Shown here piece after piece: positions 35,191 through 42,367 of a stretch of DNA of 64,000 nt. The stretch is from UBA987 sp002292105 (lineage in GTDB: Bacteria > Bacteroidota > Bacteroidia > NS11-12g > UBA9320). Under the pieces are notes generated by a model. That model searched no databases and had not been told where the DNA came from. It worked only from the letters and a program-made list of their open reading frames with translations. The stretch spans positions 1,798,001 to 1,862,000 of the forward strand of contig OX044357.1 in NCBI GenBank assembly GCA_943846675.1, written 5' to 3'. How positions within the stretch are numbered: position 1 is the stretch's first letter; the number at the start of each line of letters is the position of its first letter. The position numbers and the translations under genes were made by a program.

Positions 35191-35536
35191 GTAGTTAATT
35201 ACCTATTACTATCAAAAACATTGATAGCTGTTTACTTCATTTGGACTTAAAAATAACCCTTTTACTACCGGTAGATTTTACACTTTAGTCAAATATTATT
35301 TAATAAAATGACTTAAAACAGGGTGTTTTGTCGACAACTGTGGATTAAAATACGCTAAATGAAGATTTTTTAATTTATTCAATTTCCGTGAAGCCAAAAT
35401 TGAATTTTGTACAGATGCGATTTTGCAACCTATCCTGACACTTCATTCCAAATATAGGACAAACGTGACAATATCGAACCGTGAATTTTACTTATTTGGA
35501 GCGCTATATTTTTAGTTAAAAAATTCACAAAAAACA
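35191..35536. other. Intergenic stretch upstream of the sensor kinase and tRNA-Gly
   Basis: AT-rich, no ORF with coding character and no repeat family seen. It must hold the promoter of the divergent kinase operon, but no convincing TTG/TAnnTTTG pair facing left was identified. Confidence 0.4.
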
Positions 35537-35568
35537 TTGTTTCATACTTCCAAGAATTTATATCTTTG
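35537..35568 (+). promoter_or_regulatory. Candidate promoter of tRNA-Gly
   Basis: TTG at 35537-35539, a 21-bp spacer and TATCTTTG at 35561-35568 fit the Bacteroidota -33/-7 pattern. The predicted start near 35572 lies about 34 nt before the tRNA. Confidence 0.6.
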
Positions 35569-35605
35569 CGCACCTCAAAAAAACGAGGTTGTTCTTTAAA
35601 CATAT

Positions 35606-35678
35606 GCGAAAGTAGCTCAGCTGGTAGAGCATCACCTTGCCAAGGTGGGGGTCGCGAGTTCGAATCTCGTCTTTCGCT
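35606..35678 (+). tRNA. tRNA-Gly (GCC)
   Basis: 73 nt cloverleaf: acceptor GCGAAAG pairs with CTTTCGC, the D arm is GCTC...GAGC, the anticodon loop CTTGCCAAG within CACCTTGCCAAGGTG gives GCC, and the T arm is CGAGTTCGAATCTCG. The discriminator is T and no CCA is encoded. tRNA-Leu follows 88 bp downstream in the same orientation. Confidence 0.95.
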
Positions 35679-35766
35679 CAAAAAAAGGGGACTTTGTCCC
35701 TTTTTTCTTGTAACAAAAGCGGTTAATTACTTAACAGCTTCCTCCTTAAGAGGACAGTGTTGCCAA

Positions 35767-35851
35767 GCCCGGGTGGTGGAATTGGTAGACACGCAGGACT
35801 TAAAATCCTGTGATCATTGCGATCGTGCCGGTTCGACCCCGGCTCCGGGTA
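35767..35851 (+). tRNA. tRNA-Leu (TAA)
   Basis: 85 nt class II tRNA: acceptor GCCCGGG against TCCGGGT (two G-T pairs), anticodon arm CAGGACTTAAAATCCTG with anticodon TAA, a long variable arm (TGATCATTGCGATCGT) and T arm GCCGGTTCGACCCCGGC. The discriminator is A and CCA is not encoded. Confidence 0.95.
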
Positions 35852-36234
35852 CATTAAACAGAGTGAGTTTGAGTGTGGGTGTGAGTACATAGTTACTCCT
35901 TCTCACTCTCAAACTGAAACTCAAACCCATTTCAACTTCACATTTCATTCTTCTGTTTTATTTTTTGACTCACGAACCTTGACGTGTTGACAGACTCTAT
36001 ATGAAGTTAAAACAGTATTCTTGTGTTTGTGTGCAGGTTTGTAATTCCTCTTACTCACTCTCAAACTGAAACTCAAACTTCACACCAACTTCTCATCAGC
36101 AATTCCTCATTTGCTTCTATTATGCTACTTCTTTGTACTCTTCAATCCTTCAATCCATCAACCCTTCAATCCTGCAGCACCTTGTATCAAAATAGATATT
36201 TAACTCCAATCATCGGTTATAATATACTCTTATC
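35852..36234. repeat. Intergenic stretch with inverted and direct repeats after the tRNAs
   Basis: An imperfect 21-bp inverted repeat (35865-35885 against 35902-35922, about 17 of 21 positions paired) lies 14 bp behind tRNA-Leu and may end its transcript. A 25-bp sequence at 35902-35926 recurs exactly at 36054-36078. At 36141-36172 the GGATTGAA family appears in reverse orientation (TTCAATCC units). No gene is evident; short open frames here consist of repeat sequence. Confidence 0.7.
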
Positions 36235-36252
36235 TGTATCTTTTTAGATATT
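36235..36252 (+). promoter_or_regulatory. Candidate regulator site upstream of the small-protein/kinase operon
   Basis: TGTATCTTTTTAGATATT contains the inverted repeat TATCT-N4-AGATA (36237-36250), 35 bp before the start codon at 36286. The same 18 bases recur at 38690-38707, downstream of the LuxR-type regulator gene. It is proposed as the binding site of that regulator. Confidence 0.45.
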
Positions 36253-36285
36253 TTACTTATGGAATCTTATTGCGAATTTTGAGCT

Positions 36286-36597
36286 ATGAGTTTTAACCCA
36301 AATCAAAATCATTCCATTTCTTTAGCTGCAGCAGCTGCAATGACTAAAGACTACAGAGACAACAACCCCGGTGCTTTGGTCGGTGGCTTTTTCGGCAAGG
36401 ATGCCTTACAAGCCATTTTAGATCAGCCAGAATGCGTTGGTATTAGATATTATTATGCGCTGGATAGTAATGATGATCCAACCTTAGTTCTTGTAGGCGC
36501 AAAAGCCAACGAAGACGATATAGTAAACGGCGAATTGGCTGATGCAGCTTTACCAGATCCGCCAAATAGCTCGTCTCCAAACGCCTTAAATTCATAA
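36286..36597 (+). CDS. Small conserved-looking protein heading a two-component operon
   Basis: 103 aa, no signal peptide or membrane segment. Recognisable blocks are SLAAAAAMTKDYRDNN, GALVGGFFGKDALQAILDQP and CVGIRYYYALD followed by TLVLVG, then an Asp/Glu-rich and proline-rich tail. I recall similar unnamed proteins in Bacteroidota with the same AxxMTKxYR and QPxCVGxRxYY patterns, but no function. It is followed after 8 bp by a membrane protein, then a HisKA_3 kinase and a LuxR regulator, so a signalling role (ligand or modulator) is an inference from context. Confidence 0.65.
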   Translation: MSFNPNQNHSISLAAAAAMTKDYRDNNPGALVGGFFGKDALQAILDQPECVGIRYYYALDSNDDPTLVLVGAKANEDDIVNGELADAALPDPPNSSSPNALNS

Positions 36598-36605
36598 GTC
36601 TAACT

Positions 36606-37289
36606 ATGGTAGAAATCATGCGAAACACAGGTTTTAGGATGTTATTTATCTTGATTCCTACCATATTTTTCTTTTTTAAAAAACAAAAGATAAGATTAGA
36701 CTGGTACATTATTGGATACCTCTATTTAACCTTAGTTTCTGAGATATTTACTTTTTATCATACCGGTTATAACTTAATTCACTACAGCATATTTGTACTA
36801 GTCAATTTAATATTTATCAGTGTTTTTATATACCAAGAAACAAACAAGCGTATTGTCCTTTTTATCAGCACGATTCTGCCAATTACAAGTTTGATTTTTT
36901 TTCTTACTACAGATCATTCGTCCTTAGACATTGTAGACATCGTTAATGTTTTTCCTGTTAGATCACCTTTAGACACACAACAGTATTTCGATTTCAATGG
37001 TTTAATAAACTTGTGCTTTGTTTTGGTGACTTTTATTTGGTTGTACGACGTAGTTTCCCAAACTCAAAAACTAGAAGGTGGTTTAACCAAACGATTCATC
37101 TACATATTTGGTTTCTTGGGCTATTTCGCCGGAAGCTTCTTTACGATAGCCTTTGGCCGATATATCATCGGAGACATTGCACAGTGGTTTGAGTATTGGA
37201 ACAAAATTTATCTACCACTTTACCTTTTATTCATCTTAACCCTAAACATCGGACTATTATGGACTCCAACACCATCATCATCATCTTAG
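36606..37289 (+). CDS. Multi-pass membrane protein, possible sensor partner of the kinase
   Basis: A 227-aa integral membrane protein with about seven hydrophobic segments. A start at Met5 (36618, MRNTGFRMLF) is also possible. It lacks recognisable enzymatic motifs. Its end overlaps the start of the histidine kinase gene by 31 bp, so the two are cotranslated. Because the kinase has only one membrane anchor and no sensor domain, this protein may supply sensing; that is inference. Confidence 0.65.
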   Translation: MVEIMRNTGFRMLFILIPTIFFFFKKQKIRLDWYIIGYLYLTLVSEIFTFYHTGYNLIHYSIFVLVNLIFISVFIYQETNKRIVLFISTILPITSLIFFLTTDHSSLDIVDIVNVFPVRSPLDTQQYFDFNGLINLCFVLVTFIWLYDVVSQTQKLEGGLTKRFIYIFGFLGYFAGSFFTIAFGRYIIGDIAQWFEYWNKIYLPLYLLFILTLNIGLLWTPTPSSSS

Positions 37290-38035
37290 GAACAGCATTT
37301 ACCTTACTTATTCTGGCACTAACGATGATTATTGTGGTTACAGGCCAGAAGAAAAAGTCGCATTTGGAGCTACAAATGCAACGCATGGAGGTTAATCGAC
37401 AAAAGGAAATTGCAGAAAACACCTTAATCTCTCAAGAAAAAGAAAGACAACGCGTTGGTTTGGAGTTGCATGACGAATTGGGACCAACCTTTGCCGCCAT
37501 ACGATTGAATGTAGACCGTATGCAACAAAAGGTCAAAAAAGATAAGGTAGCAGAAATTCCAGAATTGGCTAAACAGACATCTGAATCATTAGAAGTTGCC
37601 ATCAGTCAGTTTTCGGATATATCCAAACTTCTTTATCCCGTTATTCTTAACCGTCATGGTCTTAAACACGTCTTACATGATTTGGTAGACAAAGCAAATT
37701 TCGAAAAGCACACGTCTTTTTCGATAGAAATGAATTTTGATGCATCACCTAAGGAAATCACAAACCTTGCGGTATATAGAGTCTGTCAAGAATTAATAAC
37801 GAATGCCAGAAAACATGCCAATGCGACCATCGTTCATATCGACATTGACAAAACCGACAACCGCATTCATTTGGTCTATTCCGATAACGGCGTAGGTTTC
37901 GATAACACATTAGACTATTCAGGCCTAGGCCTCAACAGTATCAAAGGCCGCGTTGAAGCTATTGGAGGACAAATACAAACAGAATCCGCTATTAATAAAG
38001 GTGTTACCTATATAATAAATATGCCCTATGATTAA
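37259..38035 (+). CDS. HisKA_3-type sensor histidine kinase
   Basis: 258 aa from the ATG at 37259. An open extension upstream to 37196 lies inside the membrane protein gene and breaks the signal-anchor pattern. One N-terminal membrane helix (about 5-25) is followed by a coiled coil. The dimerisation/phosphoacceptor domain has His71 in GLELHDELGPTFAAIRL, and the ATPase has CQELITNARKHANA, DNGVGFD and GLGLNSIKGRVEAIGG. This NarX/DegS-like class pairs with LuxR-type regulators, such as the one overlapping it by 8 bp. Confidence 0.88.
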   Translation: MDSNTIIIILGTAFTLLILALTMIIVVTGQKKKSHLELQMQRMEVNRQKEIAENTLISQEKERQRVGLELHDELGPTFAAIRLNVDRMQQKVKKDKVAEIPELAKQTSESLEVAISQFSDISKLLYPVILNRHGLKHVLHDLVDKANFEKHTSFSIEMNFDASPKEITNLAVYRVCQELITNARKHANATIVHIDIDKTDNRIHLVYSDNGVGFDNTLDYSGLGLNSIKGRVEAIGGQIQTESAINKGVTYIINMPYD

Positions 38036-38666
38036 ACTTGGAATTGTAGAAGACCACAGAATTTTACGCACGGCAATGGTCAATTTGCTTAATGATCACG
38101 ACGACTTTGAAATAATTATTGAAGCGGCGAATGGCCAAGTCTTGTTAGATTTACTCGACCGATCGAACCTCCCTGATGTCATACTTGTGGATGTTGAGAT
38201 GCCCGTGATGGACGGCCCAACAACGGTTAAAAAATACCGCTCGACGTATGGCAATGAAGTTAAACTCCTTGGTTTATCCGTGCATAAAGAGCCACGATTG
38301 GTTAACGAAATGATACAACATGGAGCCAACGGTTTTGTGACCAAAGCAGCCAGTTCTCTGGAATTATTCCAAGCCATTAAAACGGTATACAACTCTGGCT
38401 TCTATGTAAGTCGTGATATTGCAAGCTATCTGAAATCAACAGACCTTCCACGTTTAAGCGATCAAAAGCTCAACCCAAAAGAAGAAAAGATTCTCAAACT
38501 TATTTGCGAACAAAAAACAAACGAACAAATAGCAGTGCAACTAAAGTTATCTAGAAATACGGTGAATACGTACCGCACACGAATGATTGAAAAACTCCAA
38601 GTTAAAAACACCGTTGGCTTGGTTCTTTATGCCATAAAAAGTGGCTTATACTGGGTCGAGACCTAA
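38028..38666 (+). CDS. LuxR/NarL-family response regulator
   Basis: 212 aa with a receiver domain (EDH, phosphoacceptor Asp55 in LVDVEMPVMDGP, Lys in VTKAAS) and a C-terminal LuxR helix-turn-helix (about 147-205): LNPKEEKILKLICEQKTNEQIAVQLKLSRNTVNTYRTRMIEKLQVKN. It overlaps the kinase gene by 8 bp and is its probable target. The identical TATCT-N4-AGATA sites flanking the operon are candidate binding sites. Confidence 0.9.
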   Translation: MIKLGIVEDHRILRTAMVNLLNDHDDFEIIIEAANGQVLLDLLDRSNLPDVILVDVEMPVMDGPTTVKKYRSTYGNEVKLLGLSVHKEPRLVNEMIQHGANGFVTKAASSLELFQAIKTVYNSGFYVSRDIASYLKSTDLPRLSDQKLNPKEEKILKLICEQKTNEQIAVQLKLSRNTVNTYRTRMIEKLQVKNTVGLVLYAIKSGLYWVET

Positions 38667-38689
38667 AACCTGACCAAAATCATTGGATG

Positions 38690-38707
38690 TGTATCTTTTT
38701 AGATATT
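38690..38707 (+). promoter_or_regulatory. Second copy of the TATCT-N4-AGATA candidate operator
   Basis: It is identical over 18 bases to 36235-36252. It lies 23 bp after the LuxR regulator gene and about 150 bp before the start of the next gene (38857), so it could place that gene under the same regulator. Confidence 0.4.
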
Positions 38708-38821
38708 GTATAACCAACGAGTTATTCTTTGTTTTGACACTGAAGTAAGGAACCAACCTTCAAGAAATATTGAATTGCACAATGGCGATTCAGTTAGGGC
38801 ATTAAATTTTAAACTAACTAC

Positions 38822-38853
38822 AGAGAGAGCGGTGAACGCCCTCTCTTTTTTTT
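38822..38853 (+). terminator. Intrinsic terminator hairpin immediately before gene 38857
   Basis: AGAGAG (38822-38827) pairs with CTCTCT (38841-38846), and GCG with CGC inside, separated by one A-C mismatch; the loop is GTGAA. A run of eight T (38846-38853) follows. The next ATG is only 3 bp later. It may end the upstream operon or act as an attenuator for the downstream gene. Confidence 0.7.
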
Positions 38854-38856
38854 ACA

Positions 38857-39540
38857 ATGAAATTAACAGCAGAAATGAATGAATCTCAAAAGACCATTTT
38901 CGACTTTGTTCTTTCCTCTAATAATCTTGAACAATTTCAGAAAAGAATTGATTCTGATGACCAACTTAAGCGATATTTAGGCGAAGAAATCGCAAATCAG
39001 ATTTTAGTCTCTACGACATACACAGCGGTTATTAATGACATACTCACGGCACTGATTGCATCAAAAAAACAACAAACGGCATTCGAAACATATAAGGTCT
39101 GTACAATATTAAGACAGTTGACTGTAAACAATTCGCAGTTCATACCAGCATTGTATACGTCGTATGAACTATACGCAGAGGGATATTTCTTTATGGAGAC
39201 AATAGGTGTCCAATACGGTCTTTCTTTCACCAATACGTATTTTGATTTCTTCGAATGGGAGAAACTTGCTGAATCAGACAAACAAAAATCCATCCAAAAT
39301 GTATTTCCCAGCGTTCAAAAGGAAGCAACCAAAATTATGCATTGGTTGACCAATAAAAAGATAAAAATAACCGGACGGAAAGGGAAAGATGGCCTGTACG
39401 CGTATATTGATCTGCGCACTGATTACGAGCGTTTAACCTCTTATGATAATCAAAAAATAAAGTCAAAGCGGAAAGAATGGTTAACACTCGTAAAAATGGC
39501 TAAACGCAAATTGATTATGCCTCACGTTGGAAAAAAATAA
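38857..39540 (+). CDS. Hypothetical protein of unknown function
   Basis: A 227-aa soluble protein, rich in Lys and aromatic residues, with no signal peptide, membrane segment or motif that I recognise. The C-terminal third is strongly basic (KKIKITGRKGKDG, KSKRKEWLTLVKMAKRKL), so nucleic-acid contact is conceivable. The first ATG directly follows a terminator-like hairpin; Met7 (38875) is an alternative start. It may be controlled by the site at 38690. A hairpin terminator follows the stop codon. Confidence 0.6.
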   Translation: MKLTAEMNESQKTIFDFVLSSNNLEQFQKRIDSDDQLKRYLGEEIANQILVSTTYTAVINDILTALIASKKQQTAFETYKVCTILRQLTVNNSQFIPALYTSYELYAEGYFFMETIGVQYGLSFTNTYFDFFEWEKLAESDKQKSIQNVFPSVQKEATKIMHWLTNKKIKITGRKGKDGLYAYIDLRTDYERLTSYDNQKIKSKRKEWLTLVKMAKRKLIMPHVGKK

Positions 39541-39565
39541 AGGCCCTAATACGTATCAGGGCCTT
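39541..39565. terminator. Bidirectional terminator between convergent genes
   Basis: Perfect 7-bp stem AGGCCCT (39541-39547) and AGGGCCT (39558-39564), loop AATACGTATC, with A-rich sequence before and a short T run after. It serves the plus-strand gene ending at 39540 and could serve the minus-strand gene ending at 39631. Confidence 0.75.
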
Positions 39566-39630
39566 TGCTTACTATAAATTATGATTGATGACGTTGTTAA
39601 TCTTACTACCTATAACAACGCTTCTTTGTC

Positions 39631-40206
39631 TTAGTCTGTTATCGTGTAACAGACTGTTATGGTTGCGTTTGGTGTCGCATTAATAAATTGGTATTGATTA
39701 ATCGAAACGAGCTCATAGGCTAACTGACGGCCTTTATTGGTGCCTTCACCCGTAAAACATGTCGTAATTCCTTTCACTAAAGCTTGGTTAACCGTAGACA
39801 AGGTAATTGGACCTTCTGATTTTCCAAGATTACCGTCACCGACGTTGTCTGAGGTTGATGCATTAACGGTTAAACCGATCCCATCGGGCAAATCACCGTC
39901 GGCAATAGATACATAGATGTTTTTACCTTCTTGAGAAACCGCAGAGTAATTTAACCACAAACTATTGTTAACTGAGGCCTCAAAATCTAACGGTTTACCG
40001 GCATCATCAGGAAGTTGTGGTGCAAGTACAATTGACGCACTGTTGTCGCCAGCCACTTGAATAGTAGATGATTTTGGTACAATTATTTTAATGTCATGGT
40101 TGTCAGAATTGGACTGTGTGTAAGCTCTAAAACAAATACCAAACACGAATAGCATTAGGGTAAAAAGTTTTGTTACGTCTCGATTTAATAGTTGCGAAAT
40201 CATCAT
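39631..40206 (-). CDS. Hypothetical secreted protein
   Basis: 191 aa with an N-terminal signal peptide (about 13-31, cleaved after AYTQ; a start at Met2 or internal Met18 is also possible). The mature part is beta-rich, with low Cys content (CFTGEG, VCYTITD) and repeated VAGDNSASIVLAPQL / LDFEASVNNSLWLNYS strands. This somewhat resembles fimbrial or spore-coat-U-like adhesin subunits, but the similarity is too weak for a name. Confidence 0.6.
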   Translation of the reverse strand: MMISQLLNRDVTKLFTLMLFVFGICFRAYTQSNSDNHDIKIIVPKSSTIQVAGDNSASIVLAPQLPDDAGKPLDFEASVNNSLWLNYSAVSQEGKNIYVSIADGDLPDGIGLTVNASTSDNVGDGNLGKSEGPITLSTVNQALVKGITTCFTGEGTNKGRQLAYELVSINQYQFINATPNATITVCYTITD

Positions 40207-40423
40207 GTTAAGAAGTTAGTAGCAGTAGTGCAAGTCGATAGGAAGCCCTACAAACTCAAACACAATATCAACCTACAACATTGAATATCAACCATCTATA
40301 CGCCTAATTGTAATTGATAGACGCATTATTTCAAAACATTTGTGTATATCACAGCTGCTCTGTGGAAAGCCTCTATCCTATCCACAATGACATCCATTCA
40401 TGAAGTAGACCATCTATGCCCTT

Positions 40424-40431
40424 TATATTTG
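40424..40431 (+). promoter_or_regulatory. Candidate -7 element of the SRAP gene
   Basis: TATATTTG fits TAnnTTTG and lies only 4 bp before the ATG at 40436, so the transcript would be leaderless or nearly so. No -33 TTG is seen at the expected distance. Confidence 0.35.
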
Positions 40432-40435
40432 TTTT

Positions 40436-41101
40436 ATGTGTTATCATATAAAACAGACCACTGCACTTGATATTTTGGCTGAGAAAATGGGTCTTAATGA
40501 ACCAAAAGGGAATTACCAGGACTTGTTTGAGCCACAATCCCACATAAATGGGTATGCCTTCAGTTGGGTGCCAATTGTAACCAATGAGAATCCCAATCAA
40601 ATGAAACTAGGAAAATGGTGGTTAATGCCTTCCTGGGAGAAAGAATGGTCTGCTAAACTGCGGAATACACTCAACACACAAGTTGAAAAAATTGAAGAGC
40701 ACCGATCCATTTGTTACAAGTACCAAGAAAATCATGCAACGTTATTAGTAGACGGGTTTTATGAATGGCAGCATGTGGCTTCGGTAAACAAAAAAGGTAA
40801 AAAGGAAATTACCAAAAAAAGGCATCTCATCATAATGCCTAAAGGTGACCCATTTCATCTGGCTTGCCTCTATGCCGATTGGTTTTTCCCTGAAATTGAA
40901 GCTACTATAAAAACCGTTTCTGTGCTAACTAGACCTGCCAATACACTTATGACGCACATACACAACTCAAAAAAACGGATGCCAGTCGTTTTAGATAATG
41001 ACAATGCAAATAATTGGTTATCAGGTCATTTGGAGATTAATGATTTTATAGAAATGGATGATTATTTTGAATCCCTTCCTTTGGATGCGTTAAAAAGATA
41101 A
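40436..41101 (+). CDS. SOS response-associated peptidase (SRAP, YedK/HMCES family)
   Basis: A 221-aa protein that in this family forms a covalent bond between Cys2 and abasic sites in single-stranded DNA, shielding them from breakage. Cys2 is present directly after the initiator Met (MCYH). The catalytic Glu lies in DGFYEWQ, the substrate loop is LTRPANTLMTHIHNSKKRMPVVL with the essential His in HNSKKRMP, and WWLMPSW matches the family. The usual NARAE segment is replaced by NTLNTQVEKI, a moderate divergence. There is no SOS box I can point to. Confidence 0.85.
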   Translation: MCYHIKQTTALDILAEKMGLNEPKGNYQDLFEPQSHINGYAFSWVPIVTNENPNQMKLGKWWLMPSWEKEWSAKLRNTLNTQVEKIEEHRSICYKYQENHATLLVDGFYEWQHVASVNKKGKKEITKKRHLIIMPKGDPFHLACLYADWFFPEIEATIKTVSVLTRPANTLMTHIHNSKKRMPVVLDNDNANNWLSGHLEINDFIEMDDYFESLPLDALKR

Positions 41102-41221
41102 AAATCACTACCTTTCGCCATGTAAATTGTCATATTTACTTAGAAATTTGTACGCATGTTAAACGACTTAATTACGCATTTGTCTGAGGCTCAAAAAGAG
41201 CACAAGGATACCAAAAGACGT

Positions 41222-41350
41222 TTAATCTTCAGGTTCGCAGATCGCCAAGGCCCAATCTAAAATGGTCTCTAAATTCAAGTTTACAACCCCACTATCTTGA
41301 ACAAATTGCACCTCAGACTGAAAAGGATTTAACCGTAATTTAGACTGCAT
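41222..41350 (-). CDS. Possible small protein (42 aa)
   Basis: An ATG at 41350 opens 42 codons with protein-like composition (NPFQSEVQFVQDSG, NLNLETILDWALAICEPED) and a TAA at 41222. It fills a 317-bp gap that otherwise has no gene. A plus-strand 34-codon frame (41156-41260) overlaps its end and is less protein-like. No family is recognised. Confidence 0.35.
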   Translation of the reverse strand: MQSKLRLNPFQSEVQFVQDSGVVNLNLETILDWALAICEPED

Positions 41351-41418
41351 TTATATCACTATTATTTGAAAGTCACACAGTGCTTCTTTGTTCTAGAAAT
41401 GTACTTTTGCATCACATT

Positions 41419-41919
41419 ATGAAAACAACACTTCAATCCACGATTTGGGTATTACTCGCTACTATTGCTTTAGTCGCTTGCCAAAATACACATCAAGACA
41501 ACACCAATGAAGAAACCTCAGAACAATCTATTGCTGGCCGTTATGGTGACACGATCTGGAATGTCACTGATGCATATGATCCTGCTTCGTTTAACTTTCT
41601 TCTTGGAGAACGAGATTCTTTAGATGCAATCTTAGATGGTGAGATCACCTCTGTATGTCAAGCCAAAGGATGTTGGATGAAAATGGACGTAGAAGGCATG
41701 GATATGCTTGTTCGATTCCGCGACTATGGTTACTTCGCCCCTATGAATAGCGCCGGACATAAGGCTACCGTCAAAGGCACCTTTTATGTCGATTCTGTAT
41801 CGGTGAACCAATTGAAAGAATATGCGCGTGACGCAGAAAAAACGGAGGAAGAGATTGATGCGATCACGGAACACGAAATGCGTTATTCATTTATGGCTGA
41901 TGGTATTGTAATCGAATAA
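41419..41919 (+). CDS. DUF4920 lipoprotein
   Basis: 166 aa from the ATG at 41419. The lipobox LVAC gives lipidated Cys21, which decides the start over the ATG at 41380. The mature domain matches DUF4920: a GRYGD opening, the SVCQAKGCWMKM segment with a CxxxGCW motif, and VRFRDYGYFAPMNSAGHKATVKGTF. The conserved Cys pair and Phe-Pro region suggest a metal or redox role, but the function is unknown. It is followed after 1 bp by a haem-c-motif lipoprotein, hinting at an electron-transfer pair. Confidence 0.75.
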   Translation: MKTTLQSTIWVLLATIALVACQNTHQDNTNEETSEQSIAGRYGDTIWNVTDAYDPASFNFLLGERDSLDAILDGEITSVCQAKGCWMKMDVEGMDMLVRFRDYGYFAPMNSAGHKATVKGTFYVDSVSVNQLKEYARDAEKTEEEIDAITEHEMRYSFMADGIVIE

Positions 41920-41920
41920 T

Positions 41921-42328
41921 ATGCGTCTGAACATCATTATACTGCTAGTTAGTCTTTCTTTTACAGCGTGCAAGAACAGTCCTGAGCAAAAAACGAACTC
42001 TGCCGAGATGTATGAGGCTTCTGAGCTATCGGAAACCATGCGTACGATGGTTGATTTCTCAAAACAAGCGAAAACAAGTCTGGCCGAAGGCAAACACATT
42101 GACTCTATACCTGCAGAAATCTGGGAGATGGCAAAAGCTACAGGAACACGAGATGAACATTTGGAATCTGATTTTCAGACACTTGCCGGTCCATACTTTG
42201 AAGCACTTCGAGGTATTGAAAGAGGTGATTCCCAATCTTACTATTATAGAAAGTCAATTGACGCGTGTAAAGCTTGTCATAGCAGATATTGTGGTGGTCC
42301 AATGTCCATCATTAATAAACTGGATTAA
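41921..42328 (+). CDS. Small lipoprotein with a C-terminal haem c motif (cytochrome c'-like)
   Basis: 135 aa with lipobox FTAC (Cys17) and a single haem-binding motif C116-K-A-C119-H120 near the C-terminus, in CKACHSRYCGG. The position of the motif close to the end of a helical protein is the arrangement of cytochrome c' and related four-helix cytochromes. The axial ligand is His120; no distal Met ligand is obvious. It is 1 bp downstream of the DUF4920 gene and thus coexpressed. Envelope redox or gas (NO/CO) binding is inferred from fold class only. Confidence 0.7.
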   Translation: MRLNIIILLVSLSFTACKNSPEQKTNSAEMYEASELSETMRTMVDFSKQAKTSLAEGKHIDSIPAEIWEMAKATGTRDEHLESDFQTLAGPYFEALRGIERGDSQSYYYRKSIDACKACHSRYCGGPMSIINKLD

Positions 42329-42367
42329 ACCCAAAAGCGAAACAACCGTATTTCGTTTACTACAGCA

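Noticed and set aside
36023..36247. 74-codon plus-strand frame upstream of the small-protein gene
   Set aside because: It is built largely from the direct repeat and TTCAATCC repeat units and crosses the candidate operator, so it is unlikely to be coding.
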